From Deltaproteobacteria bacterium (GTDB taxonomy: Bacteria; Desulfobacterota; Desulfobacteria; Desulfobacterales; Desulfatirhabdiaceae): a stretch of DNA of 5,053 nucleotides. The stretch spans positions 1-5,053 of the forward strand of contig JAPLJE010000235.1 in the NCBI GenBank assembly GCA_026388755.1, read 5' to 3'. A program made the position numbers and the translations under genes. The notes under the pieces were generated by a model that saw only the letters and a list, made by a program, of their open reading frames with translations, was not told the DNA's origin and ran no database searches. This document shows, in pieces, positions 1 through 5,053 of the stretch (position 1 is its first letter; every line of letters starts with the position of its first letter).

Positions 1-892
1 AAACCCGGGCCTGATCCTTTGCGGAAAGCCTGGCAAACAGGGGAAGAACGGTGACGTGTCGAAGTCTTCTGCCCGCGATCAGCTCGCAGGTTTCCCGGAT
101 ATCCTGTTCGGTGGGCATGAAAACGAGCACATCGCCAGGCGGTTCCTGCCGGCACAGCCGGTCCACGGCCTTTACCGCCAGTTCGACAGGGGTCGGCTCA
201 TCGTCTGTATCGGATGACACATTCGGTGGCAGGTAGCGGACTTCCACCGGGTACATGCGTCCGGACACCTCGATCACCGGCGCATGATCAAAGGCCTTGG
301 AGAATTTATCCGTGTCGATGGTGGCGGAGGTGATGATCAGTTTCAGATCGTTCCGCTTCTGAAGCAGGGTTTTGATAATTCCCAGGATAAAATCAATGTT
401 CAGGCTTCGCTCGTGGGCTTCATCCACAATGAGGGTGTCGTAGCGGCTCAGAAAGGGATCGTTCAGGGTTTCAGCCAGCAGGATGCCATCTGTCATGACC
501 TTGATGATCGAATGGCGGCTGGTCCGGTCGGTAAAACGGATTTTGTAACCGACGGACTGGCCGATGGTCTCGCCGATCTCTTCTGCAATACGGTTTGCCA
601 CAGTCATGGCAGCGATTCTTCGCGGCTGGGTGCAACCGATGATGCCGCTAAGCCCCCGGCCGGCATCCAGACAGAATTTGGGAAGCTGGGTGGTTTTGCC
701 GGAGCCGGTTTCTCCGGATACGATCACGACCGAATGCTCGGAAATGGCCTGGATGATATCCTCTTTTTTGGCAATAATGGGAAGGGCGGGATCGTAAACG
801 CGTTCGGGAAGGTAAGCTCCGATGGGCCGCACTGGATCAGGCTTTGGACCAGCAGACGCCTGTTGATGAGGCTTTTTAAAACGTGGATGCAT
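1..892 (-). CDS. hrpA: ATP-dependent RNA helicase HrpA, DEAH-box (N-terminal part; gene runs off the left edge)
   Basis: This is the first 297 residues of a DEAH/RHA-family RNA helicase; HrpA proteins use ATP to remodel structured RNA, and in Escherichia coli HrpA has been linked to mRNA processing and ribosome rescue. Visible motifs, in order: Walker A GETGSGKT at residues 60-67, motif Ia TQPRR at 88-92, TDGILL at 134-139, Walker B DEAH followed by ERSLN at 157-165, motif III SAT at 189-191, and the start of the second RecA domain with LVFMP at 256-260. The stretch from GETGSGKTTQLPK to SGR.YPVEVRY matches E. coli HrpA closely from memory, which favours HrpA over HrpB. The rest of the protein (the family is usually about 1,250-1,300 residues) lies outside the window. 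The ATG at 892 is the first possible in-frame start, because an in-frame TGA sits at 908-910. It has no clear Shine-Dalgarno sequence. About 45 residues precede the PALPI..KKEDI segment, fewer than in E. coli. Confidence 0.95.
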   Translation of the reverse strand, partial: MHPRFKKPHQQASAGPKPDPVRPIGAYLPERVYDPALPIIAKKEDIIQAISEHSVVIVSGETGSGKTTQLPKFCLDAGRGLSGIIGCTQPRRIAAMTVANRIAEEIGETIGQSVGYKIRFTDRTSRHSIIKVMTDGILLAETLNDPFLSRYDTLIVDEAHERSLNIDFILGIIKTLLQKRNDLKLIITSATIDTDKFSKAFDHAPVIEVSGRMYPVEVRYLPPNVSSDTDDEPTPVELAVKAVDRLCRQEPPGDVLVFMPTEQDIRETCELIAGRRLRHVTVLPLFARLSAKDQARV

Positions 893-928
893 TGTTTGGA
901 AAAGTGGTCATGATGATGTGTACAATGG

Positions 929-948
929 GGCCAAAAGATCTCTTGGCC
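929..948 (-). repeat. Copy 1 of a repeated near-palindrome (GGCCAAGAGATCTTTTGGCC on the minus strand)
   Basis: This 20-bp inverted repeat is centred on AGATCT. Its first 19 bases on the plus strand (929-947) are identical to 2935-2953 in the previous gap. Read as minus-strand RNA it folds into a stem with one G-U wobble; read as plus-strand RNA the same pair is A-C. It lies about 80 nt after the DEAD-box gene stop and 36 nt before the hrpA start. No U-tract follows it, so it is not a standard intrinsic terminator. It could be an mRNA-processing or stabilising hairpin, a protein-binding palindrome, or a member of a dispersed intergenic repeat family. Confidence 0.75.
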
Positions 949-958
949 GTGTTCTCAT

Positions 959-983
959 TTCCCCCTTTGAAAAAAAGGGGGAA
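959..983. repeat. Strong C/G hairpin, REP-like dispersed intergenic repeat
   Basis: Arms TTCCCCCTTT (959-968) and AAAGGGGGAA (974-983) form a perfect 10-bp stem around the 5-nt loop GAAAA. Neither strand has a T-run after the stem, which argues against a classical Rho-independent terminator. The pattern CCCCCTTT-GAAAA-AAAGGGGG followed by GAAGGATTTG resembles, from memory, short palindromic repeats scattered between genes in many Deltaproteobacteria and cyanobacteria. The stem itself is seen in the sequence; membership of that repeat class is inference. It lies about 45 nt after the helicase gene stop, where it could still block 3' exonucleases. Confidence 0.65.
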
Positions 984-1027
984 GAAGGATTTGTGTGGAA
1001 CGGATCGGAAAATATCGATCTGACAAA

Positions 1028-2758
1028 CTATGCGGATTCTGAATTGTCCGACTCCGAAGAAACGGAGGCATCTGATGCAGTGGCCGGACTCTTTTTCTTG
1101 TTGTAGCGGCGGCGTCTGCGTTTCTTTTTGACGGGTGCGGGTACAGAGGATTCAGCAGGTAACTCTTCAGGCAATTTCCGAAAATCATCGGATTTGTTTT
1201 CTTCAGCGGGTGCCGGCAGGTTTTCTGAAACCTCAGGTGGTGATGTTTCCTCAAAATCCATAATGTCGTCGTCTTCAATCGGCTCGGCAGATGATGCGGA
1301 AAAATCAAACCCTTCAGGCGGTTCCGGGGCAAATCCAAAAAAAGTTCCGGGAAAATAATTTTCTCCCCGCGGAATGGTGAATTTAAATGCAGGCATCTCT
1401 TTTCTGCGATCGCTGCGATCGCCTCGATCATTACGGTCGGGGCGGTCGCTGCGTTCACCGCGCTTGGGCGCAGCAGCGCGCGGCTTTCGTTCGGGTCTGC
1501 GGGCTTTATCCTGGGAATAGCGGCTTCGGGGAACTGGCCCTGCTTTGTCTTCCTTGAACCAGTCGTCTTCGGGCCATACCACGGGAATCTTGGCGTTTAA
1601 GAGGGCTTCCAGCGGTTCCAGATGAAAGACATAGGCTTCACAGGCAAAGGCAATGGACTTGCCGGTTTTGCCGGCTCTGGCCGTGCGGCCGATGCGATGG
1701 ACATAATTTTCCGGATCCTGGGGAAGATCGTAATTGATGACATGGCTGATATCCTCCACATGGATACCCCGGGATGCCACATCGGTGGCAATCAGCATCT
1801 TGATCTTTCCTTCCTTGAACTGTTCCATCAGCTTAAAGCGCTTTTGCTGCGGCAGATCGCCGGTAATTCCCTCAGCAGGCCACCCGTTGCCCTTGAGTTT
1901 GGCGGATAGCCATTCGACACCGGACTTGGTGTTCACAAAAATCAGGATACGTTCCCAGGTTTCCCTTTCCAGAAGCCCCAGAAGCAGGGACAGTTTCTGG
2001 TCGGAGCCCACGTGAATCAGGGACTGCTCGATGCCCTCAACCGCAACATCCTCGGGGGTGACGGAAATAAATTCCGGAAGGTTCATGTACTCATAGGTCA
2101 GTTCCATCACCCGGAAGGACAGGGTTGCGGAAAAGAGCAGGGACTGGCGCTTGTCATAGCGGGGCAGTTTTTGAAGAATAAACCGCATGTCTTTGGAAAA
2201 GCCAAGATCCAGGAGCCGGTCCGCCTCATCAATCACAATGATTCTAACGCCGCTGGTTTTAAAGATGCCTTGCTTGAAATAATCAATGATTCTTCCAGGC
2301 GTACAGATGACGATGTCGACGCCGCTTCGTAGAATATCCGCCTGTTTTTGATAATCCACGCCGCCAACAACCTGGGCGATCGTCAGGCCGGTATATTTGC
2401 CGATGAGACAGGCTTCCTCATAAGTTTGAAGCGCCAGTTCGCGGGTTGGAGATACAATCAGGGCTGCTGGCTCGCCGGGGACCCGTGTTTCTTCAGAAAG
2501 CAGGCGGGTGAAAACGGTTACCAGAAAGGCAGCGGTTTTTCCGGTTCCGGTCTGGGCCTGTCCTGCCACATCCTTTCCGGAAAGGGAAAGGGGCAGTGTC
2601 TGAGCCTGAATCGGAGTGCACTGGATAAATCCCGCATCTGTCAATCCTTTCAGGACGGGTTCGGGCAGATTCAGTTCGTCAAAATAGGTTTGGGTAAGAA
2701 ATTTCGGCTTGTCTGCACGGGGTTCGGAGATGGGTTCATCATCAAGTATGTCTGTCAT
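1028..2758 (-). CDS. DEAD-box ATP-dependent RNA helicase, RhlB/RhlE-like, with a long charged C-terminal tail
   Basis: This 576-residue protein is a DEAD-box helicase that unwinds short RNA duplexes using ATP. All family motifs are present: the Q motif (F26 and CTPIQAQTLP at 47-56), motif I AQTGTGKT (68-75), Ia PTRELA (104-109), GG (132-133), Ib TPGR (153-156), II DEAD (177-180), III SAT (210-212), IV FVNTKS (274-279), TG (299-300), V ATDVASRGI (324-332) and VI HRIGRTARAG (354-363). The two RecA domains end near residue 400 at a PEDDWF motif. The tail is about 175 residues: basic and Arg/Asp-repetitive (411-455, with RSDRPDRNDRGDRSDRR), then acidic (479-532), then a Lys/Arg cluster (543-556) and a Ser-rich end. 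Such tails usually tether the helicase to RNA or a partner. The ATG at 2758 is supported by AAGGA about 8 nt upstream. It follows the S1 gene by 206 nt. RhlB, RhlE and other DEAD subfamilies cannot be separated with certainty by eye, so no symbol is given. An RNase E partner cannot be inferred from this window. Confidence 0.95.
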   Translation of the reverse strand: MTDILDDEPISEPRADKPKFLTQTYFDELNLPEPVLKGLTDAGFIQCTPIQAQTLPLSLSGKDVAGQAQTGTGKTAAFLVTVFTRLLSEETRVPGEPAALIVSPTRELALQTYEEACLIGKYTGLTIAQVVGGVDYQKQADILRSGVDIVICTPGRIIDYFKQGIFKTSGVRIIVIDEADRLLDLGFSKDMRFILQKLPRYDKRQSLLFSATLSFRVMELTYEYMNLPEFISVTPEDVAVEGIEQSLIHVGSDQKLSLLLGLLERETWERILIFVNTKSGVEWLSAKLKGNGWPAEGITGDLPQQKRFKLMEQFKEGKIKMLIATDVASRGIHVEDISHVINYDLPQDPENYVHRIGRTARAGKTGKSIAFACEAYVFHLEPLEALLNAKIPVVWPEDDWFKEDKAGPVPRSRYSQDKARRPERKPRAAAPKRGERSDRPDRNDRGDRSDRRKEMPAFKFTIPRGENYFPGTFFGFAPEPPEGFDFSASSAEPIEDDDIMDFEETSPPEVSENLPAPAEENKSDDFRKLPEELPAESSVPAPVKKKRRRRRYNKKKSPATASDASVSSESDNSESA

Positions 2759-2853
2759 TCATTATCCTTATTTGAGATCTTCCTTATAATGGCTTCCAGG
2801 GAAACAATCCCCTTTTCCTTCTCGATATGAGGGCGTTCCAACACCATAATCAT
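2755..2853 (-). CDS. Possible 32-residue leader peptide overlapping the DEAD-box gene start (ATGA)
   Basis: An open frame runs from ATG at 2853 to TGA at 2755-2757. It encodes 32 residues, beginning MIMVLERPHIEKEKG and ending ISNKDNE. Its stop overlaps the helicase ATG as ATGA, an arrangement typical of translational coupling, and the helicase Shine-Dalgarno lies inside its last codons. The peptide is highly charged and matches nothing I recognise. Against it: no good Shine-Dalgarno precedes any of its candidate starts (ATG at 2853 or 2847, then GTG and TTG), and a 32-codon open frame arises by chance quite often. Its start lies in the loop of a predicted hairpin (2834-2868). Treat it as a candidate only. 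Confidence 0.25.
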   Translation of the reverse strand: MIMVLERPHIEKEKGIVSLEAIIRKISNKDNE

Positions 2854-2868
2854 GCTTTTTATGGAACG
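2834..2868 (-). promoter_or_regulatory. Inverted repeat in the 5' leader of the DEAD-box gene
   Basis: CGTTCCA (2834-2840) and TGGAACG (2862-2868) are perfect 7-bp arms around a 21-nt spacer. Within it, CCAT (2844-2847) can alternatively pair with ATGG (2861-2864). The structure lies in the transcribed leader if the promoter at 2896-2923 is used, and it encloses the start of the small candidate ORF. A role in leader control, or as an operator for a dimeric regulator, is possible but unproven. Confidence 0.3.
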
Positions 2869-2895
2869 ATCCTTTTTATTTCTTTATCAGCTTAC

Positions 2896-2923
2896 AGCAT
2901 ACTCTTTTTACAGGAATTATCAA
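2896..2923 (-). promoter_or_regulatory. Possible sigma-70 promoter for the DEAD-box gene
   Basis: On the minus strand, TTGATA (2918-2923, five of six matches to TTGACA) is followed after 16 nt by TATGCT (2896-2901, four of six matches to TATAAT). Transcription would start near 2889, giving a leader of about 130 nt before the helicase ATG. The surrounding gap is AT-rich compared with the genes. The spacer is one base short of the optimum and the -10 is mediocre, so the helicase could equally be expressed by read-through from the S1 gene. Confidence 0.35.
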
Positions 2924-2934
2924 GCATTGTTGCA

Positions 2935-2953
2935 GGCCAAAAGATCTCTTGGC
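2935..2953 (-). repeat. Copy 2 of the repeated near-palindrome
   Basis: These 19 bases are identical to 929-947 and lie in the same orientation. The copy sits 12 nt after the S1 gene stop codon and just upstream of the candidate helicase promoter. The minus-strand RNA would pair GCCAAGA with UUUUGGC around a GAUC loop, with one G-U wobble. The identity between copies ends at the element: the flanking bases differ, so this is not part of a larger duplication. Confidence 0.75.
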
Positions 2954-2965
2954 AGCAAGTGGGGG

Positions 2966-4423
2966 TCACCTCGATTTTGCCAAATCGAGGGCCTGTTGCA
3001 GTTTGTCCCCAAAGGTTCCGACAGACCGGGGAGATTTCTGAGCTGAATACTGCTGCCAGTTATCGTCTTCCGGGGCGTCCAGTCTCAGGGTGATTCTTCT
3101 TTCTTCCGGCTTGATCTCGTCAATCACCACGGTCATGGCACGACCCGGCTTAAGGGATTCAATGGCGGAAGGTTGTCCGGCGGATCGGATTCTGGAAAGC
3201 GGCAGGATGCCGACAACTCCAGGCTCCAGTGTGACGATATATCCCCATTTTTCCCGTTTCTGAATCATGCCCTCCAGGGTCTGGCCTGTTTTATATTTTT
3301 CTGGAACATCCATCCACGGATCTCCTTCCGCATCCTTGATGCTGAGGGAAATGCGTTTTTTCAACAGGTCGATTTCCTTGATCAGGACATAAACCTGTTC
3401 CCCGGGTCGAAGAAAATCTTCCGGCCTGTTGACCCGCCGCGTATAGCTTATTTCGGAAAGATGAACCAGTCCATCGATACCGGGCGCCAGTTCCACAAAA
3501 GCGCCAAAAGGCGCCAGCCGGGTAATTCTCCCTTTTACCCGATCGCCGACATGAAATTGATCGCTGATATGGGACCATGGATTGTCCAGAACCTGTTTGA
3601 TGGACAAGGCAATCTTCGGATCACCTTCCGGTCTTGGCTGAATCGCGGTGACAACCACCTGAAGTGTATCATCGGCCTTGAGGACATCTTCGGGTTTTTC
3701 AATGTGCGACCAACTGATTTCAGATATCGGCACCAGGCCTGTCAATCCGGGTATCAGTTCGACGAATGCGCCATAGGGCATAATGCGGGAAACCCTGCCG
3801 GTACAGAGGCTACCCACGGAGAGTGTTTCCAAAAACAGCCCTTTTTTATCCTCAATATCCTGTTTTAACAACTCGCGCCTGGAGACAACGATATTTTTGC
3901 CTCTTTCTTCAAACTGAAGGATCAAAAAATCAAAGGACTGCCCGATGAAGGATTCCGGATTTTCAATATAGGACAGATCCATCTGGCTGACCGGGCAAAA
4001 GGCGCGGGTATGATGGATGTCCACATGGAATCCGCCTTTGCACTGTTCGACGACTTTTCCGTTTACCGGAATCGCGTTGTGGTAGGCCTCATTGAGCAAG
4101 GTATTGTCTCCGGATCCGGAAATGGCTTTTGAAAGCAGGATTTCATCCTCTTTGACGGAAACCACATAAAGCTCAACAACATCCCCAATGGTGTACGGAA
4201 ATTCACCCTTGGAATTCAGCAGATCCGCTCTGTTGGCAACTCCGTCTATCTGGGTTCCGGTATCCAGGAAGACGGAGTCTTTTCCAATTGATATGATGCG
4301 GCAGGAAATTTTATTACCGACCTCAATATTCCGGGTGATTTTGGAGCTGTATGAATCCAGTAGATCTGCAAAACTTGGCTCAGCATCTTCGGCAGGGAGT
4401 TCTTCTTCAGAAAAGGATGGCAT
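2966..4423 (-). CDS. S1 RNA-binding protein with five S1 domains (ribosomal protein S1-like)
   Basis: This 485-residue cytoplasmic protein is made almost entirely of S1 (OB-fold) RNA-binding domains, at about residues 34-101, 118-185, 202-277, 290-364 and 377-448, after an acidic N-terminus ([13 protein letters not shown]). Domains 3 and 4 are the most canonical, with [24 protein letters not shown] and [30 protein letters not shown] cores; domains 1, 2 and 5 are more divergent. The tail contains [12 protein letters not shown], which I recall as conserved in a Desulfobacterota S1 family. True ribosomal S1 of E. coli has six domains in 557 residues, so this five-domain form may be a paralogue binding mRNA rather than the ribosomal subunit itself. 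The two cannot be distinguished here, so no symbol is given. The ATG at 4423 has a good Shine-Dalgarno, AAGAGGA (4433-4439), 9 nt upstream. A promoter at 4569-4597 probably drives it. It is the first gene of the RNA-helicase cluster. Confidence 0.93.
   Translation of the reverse strand: MPSFSEEELPAEDAEPSFADLLDSYSSKITRNIEVGNKISCRIISIGKDSVFLDTGTQIDGVANRADLLNSKGEFPYTIGDVVELYVVSVKEDEILLSKAISGSGDNTLLNEAYHNAIPVNGKVVEQCKGGFHVDIHHTRAFCPVSQMDLSYIENPESFIGQSFDFLILQFEERGKNIVVSRRELLKQDIEDKKGLFLETLSVGSLCTGRVSRIMPYGAFVELIPGLTGLVPISEISWSHIEKPEDVLKADDTLQVVVTAIQPRPEGDPKIALSIKQVLDNPWSHISDQFHVGDRVKGRITRLAPFGAFVELAPGIDGLVHLSEISYTRRVNRPEDFLRPGEQVYVLIKEIDLLKKRISLSIKDAEGDPWMDVPEKYKTGQTLEGMIQKREKWGYIVTLEPGVVGILPLSRIRSAGQPSAIESLKPGRAMTVVIDEIKPEERRITLRLDAPEDDNWQQYSAQKSPRSVGTFGDKLQQALDLAKSR
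2969..2990 (-). repeat. Perfect 9-bp hairpin in the last codons of the S1 gene
   Basis: CCTCGATTT (2969-2977) and AAATCGAGG (2982-2990) form a perfect stem around a 4-nt loop. They overlap the codons for the final residues DLAKSR and end directly against the TGA stop. The stem is followed by CCCCCACTT on the minus strand rather than a U-run, so it is not a standard intrinsic terminator. The second near-palindrome begins about 15 nt further on, which gives two hairpins in tandem at the 3' end of this message. A role in 3'-end protection or partial termination is inference. Confidence 0.6.
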
Positions 4424-4615
4424 CTGTGGTTTTCCTCTTGTTCATATTAACTGAATGATTGAATGATAGCGGGCATCTTCTTCAATGTCATCTGGCCATA
4501 TCCAACCGGATTGTTGCGGTTAACGGCTGCAGAAGAACGCACCCTCTAAGCTGGGATTCTTAGCTGGAACTATCAGATAAAACAAACGCGTTGTCAATCT
4601 TTTACAGCGTCCCCT
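4424..4615 (-). other. Leader region of the S1 gene
   Basis: The 192-nt gap holds the promoter at 4569-4597 and, downstream of it, a leader of about 139 nt. The leader contains short inverted repeats on the minus strand (CTAAG paired with CTTAG; AACCG paired with CGGTT) and a tandem 8-bp repeat (TGAATGAT on the plus strand at 4452-4459 and 4460-4467) just upstream of the Shine-Dalgarno. Two tiny reading frames (14 and 12 codons) are present but have no good ribosome binding site. E. coli S1 represses its own translation through leader hairpins; similar control is possible here but not shown. Confidence 0.45.
4569..4597 (-). promoter_or_regulatory. Sigma-70 promoter upstream of the S1 gene
   Basis: On the minus strand a perfect -35 TTGACA (4592-4597) is followed after an optimal 17-nt spacer by GATAGT (4569-4574, four of six matches to TATAAT). 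Transcription would start near 4562. The promoter begins 18 nt after the stop codon of the upstream gene, in a short AT-rich stretch, so the S1 gene appears to start its own transcription unit. This is the best promoter match I found in the window. Confidence 0.6.
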
Positions 4616-5053
4616 TTAATTTGTCCAAATGCCACTCAGCATAAACCAGATCAGCCCGTCCGTTGAGGGCACATAGGTCAAGTTCACCCGATAAGAGATG
4701 CCATTAAAGATCAGCTCCGGTATATGCAGAATATAATTGCTGCCCATCGTGGACAGGGTCGACGTCTGGCAGGCGATGGAGTCGCTCAGGTTTGCCGGTT
4801 CACCGGAATTGGTGAGCATGAACATGGGGTTCGTCGATGAGGCCGGGTCATACTGTAAATCGATCCATAAATAGGGGCTCGTGTTCACGATCGGGACAAA
4901 GAGATGGTATGTCGAATCTGTCAGAGACAAGGATGCTGCACAGGGATTTGCACCTGGATAAATATAACACATTCCCAGGCTGTCATAAAGGGTCAGGTTT
5001 CTTTTCTGTGTGCCATTACCTCCATAACCATACATGATCTTGTCAATATCGGT
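4616..5053 (-). CDS. Hypothetical, probably secreted protein (C-terminal part; start beyond the right edge)
   Basis: The open frame is unbroken from the right edge to a TAA at 4616-4618, giving 145 visible residues. The in-frame ATG at 5035 is probably internal, because the frame continues upstream (TDIDKI) and no Shine-Dalgarno precedes it. I recognise no family. The visible part has very few Lys and Arg, many Ser, Thr, Tyr and Asn, three Cys, and alternating hydrophobic segments such as YILHIPELIFNGISYRVNL and GLIWFMLSGIW at the end. That composition suggests a beta-rich, extracytoplasmic domain. The signal peptide, if any, would lie outside the window. It runs in the same direction as the S1 gene, but a promoter directly after its stop argues that it is a separate unit. 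Nothing links it functionally to the RNA genes. Confidence 0.7.
   Translation of the reverse strand, partial: TDIDKIMYGYGGNGTQKRNLTLYDSLGMCYIYPGANPCAASLSLTDSTYHLFVPIVNTSPYLWIDLQYDPASSTNPMFMLTNSGEPANLSDSIACQTSTLSTMGSNYILHIPELIFNGISYRVNLTYVPSTDGLIWFMLSGIWTN

Larger units (their letters stand above)
893..1027. other. Intergenic gap between the DEAD-box gene and hrpA, with two inverted repeats
   Basis: The 135-nt gap holds no convincing ORF, promoter or U-tailed terminator on the minus strand. It contains the palindromic element at 929-948 and the strong hairpin at 959-983. A weak 5-bp inverted repeat (GATCG at 1003-1007, CGATC at 1016-1020) lies just after the helicase stop codon. With no obvious promoter, hrpA is probably reached by read-through from upstream. 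The missing Shine-Dalgarno before hrpA also fits reduced or coupled expression, but that is inference. Confidence 0.6.

Noticed and set aside
284..913. Plus-strand open frame of 209 codons
   Set aside because: It lies wholly antisense to hrpA, whose minus-strand frame shows every DEAH helicase motif. The antisense translation is low-complexity and matches nothing.
959..983. Rho-independent terminator reading of the C/G hairpin
   Set aside because: Neither strand has a T-run after the stem, so a dispersed repeat or 3' protective hairpin fits better.
1406..1422. Two GCGATCGC octamers (1406-1413 and 1415-1422), as in the cyanobacterial HIP1 repeat
   Set aside because: They encode the repeated Arg/Asp/Ser codons of the helicase tail, and only these two are present. 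Codon repetition explains them.
955..1458. Minus-strand open frame of 167 codons
   Set aside because: It overlaps the DEAD-box gene tail in another frame and runs into the intergenic hairpin. It is rich in His, Arg and Pro, as expected for a frame-shifted reading of that low-complexity tail.
2348..3093. Plus-strand open frames at 2348-2830 and 2827-3093
   Set aside because: They cover the antisense of the DEAD-box gene start, the gap and the S1 3' end. There is no family resemblance, and the minus-strand features explain the same bases.
3173..3868. Plus-strand open frame of 231 codons
   Set aside because: It is antisense to the S1 gene, and the repeated S1 domains on the other strand fully explain the coding signal.
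4423..4505. Tiny upstream frames MTLKKMPAIIQSFS and [12 protein letters not shown] before and across the S1 start
   Set aside because: They have 14 and 12 codons, lack a good ribosome binding site and are expected by chance. They would need conservation to be credible.
1..5053. CRISPR array, tRNA, insertion sequence, toxin-antitoxin or defence system
   Set aside because: No spaced direct repeats, cloverleaf, transposase motifs or paired small genes were found on either strand. I see no sign of a new multi-gene system beyond the RNA-gene cluster.

Overview
The window looks like a bacterial chromosome fragment, most likely from the Desulfobacterota (the former Deltaproteobacteria). The lineage call is an inference. 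It rests mainly on the five-domain S1 protein, whose sequence and conserved C-terminal GT.G.KLQ.AL motif match from memory a family common in sulfate reducers. No rRNA or other marker gene is present to confirm it. All convincing genes lie on the minus strand, so transcription runs from the right edge to the left edge.

In transcriptional order the layout is as follows. (1) 4616-5053 holds the 3' end of a secreted-looking protein I do not recognise; its start is beyond the window. (2) 4424-4615 carries a good sigma-70 promoter and a leader of about 139 nt. (3) 2966-4423 encodes a protein with five S1 RNA-binding domains. (4) 2759-2965 contains a 3' hairpin, a 19-bp repeated near-palindrome, a possible internal promoter, and a possible 32-residue leader peptide whose stop overlaps the next start as ATGA. 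(5) 1028-2758 encodes an RhlB/RhlE-type DEAD-box RNA helicase with a long charged tail. (6) 893-1027 contains a strong C/G hairpin of the dispersed-repeat kind and a second copy of the 19-bp element. (7) 1-892 holds the N-terminal 297 residues of the DEAH-box RNA helicase HrpA, which continues past the left edge.

The three identified genes all act on RNA: an S1 single-strand binder, a DEAD-box unwinder and a DEAH-box helicase. They lie in tandem with gaps of 206 and 135 nt, so they form either an operon with internal control points or a loose co-oriented cluster. A joint role in mRNA or ribosome remodelling is plausible but inferred. I found no CRISPR array, tRNA, insertion sequence or defence system. 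The most interesting signals are non-coding: the same 19-bp near-palindrome occurs in both gaps of the cluster in the same orientation, and its one imperfect pair would be G-U in the RNA of the gene strand but A-C in the opposite strand.
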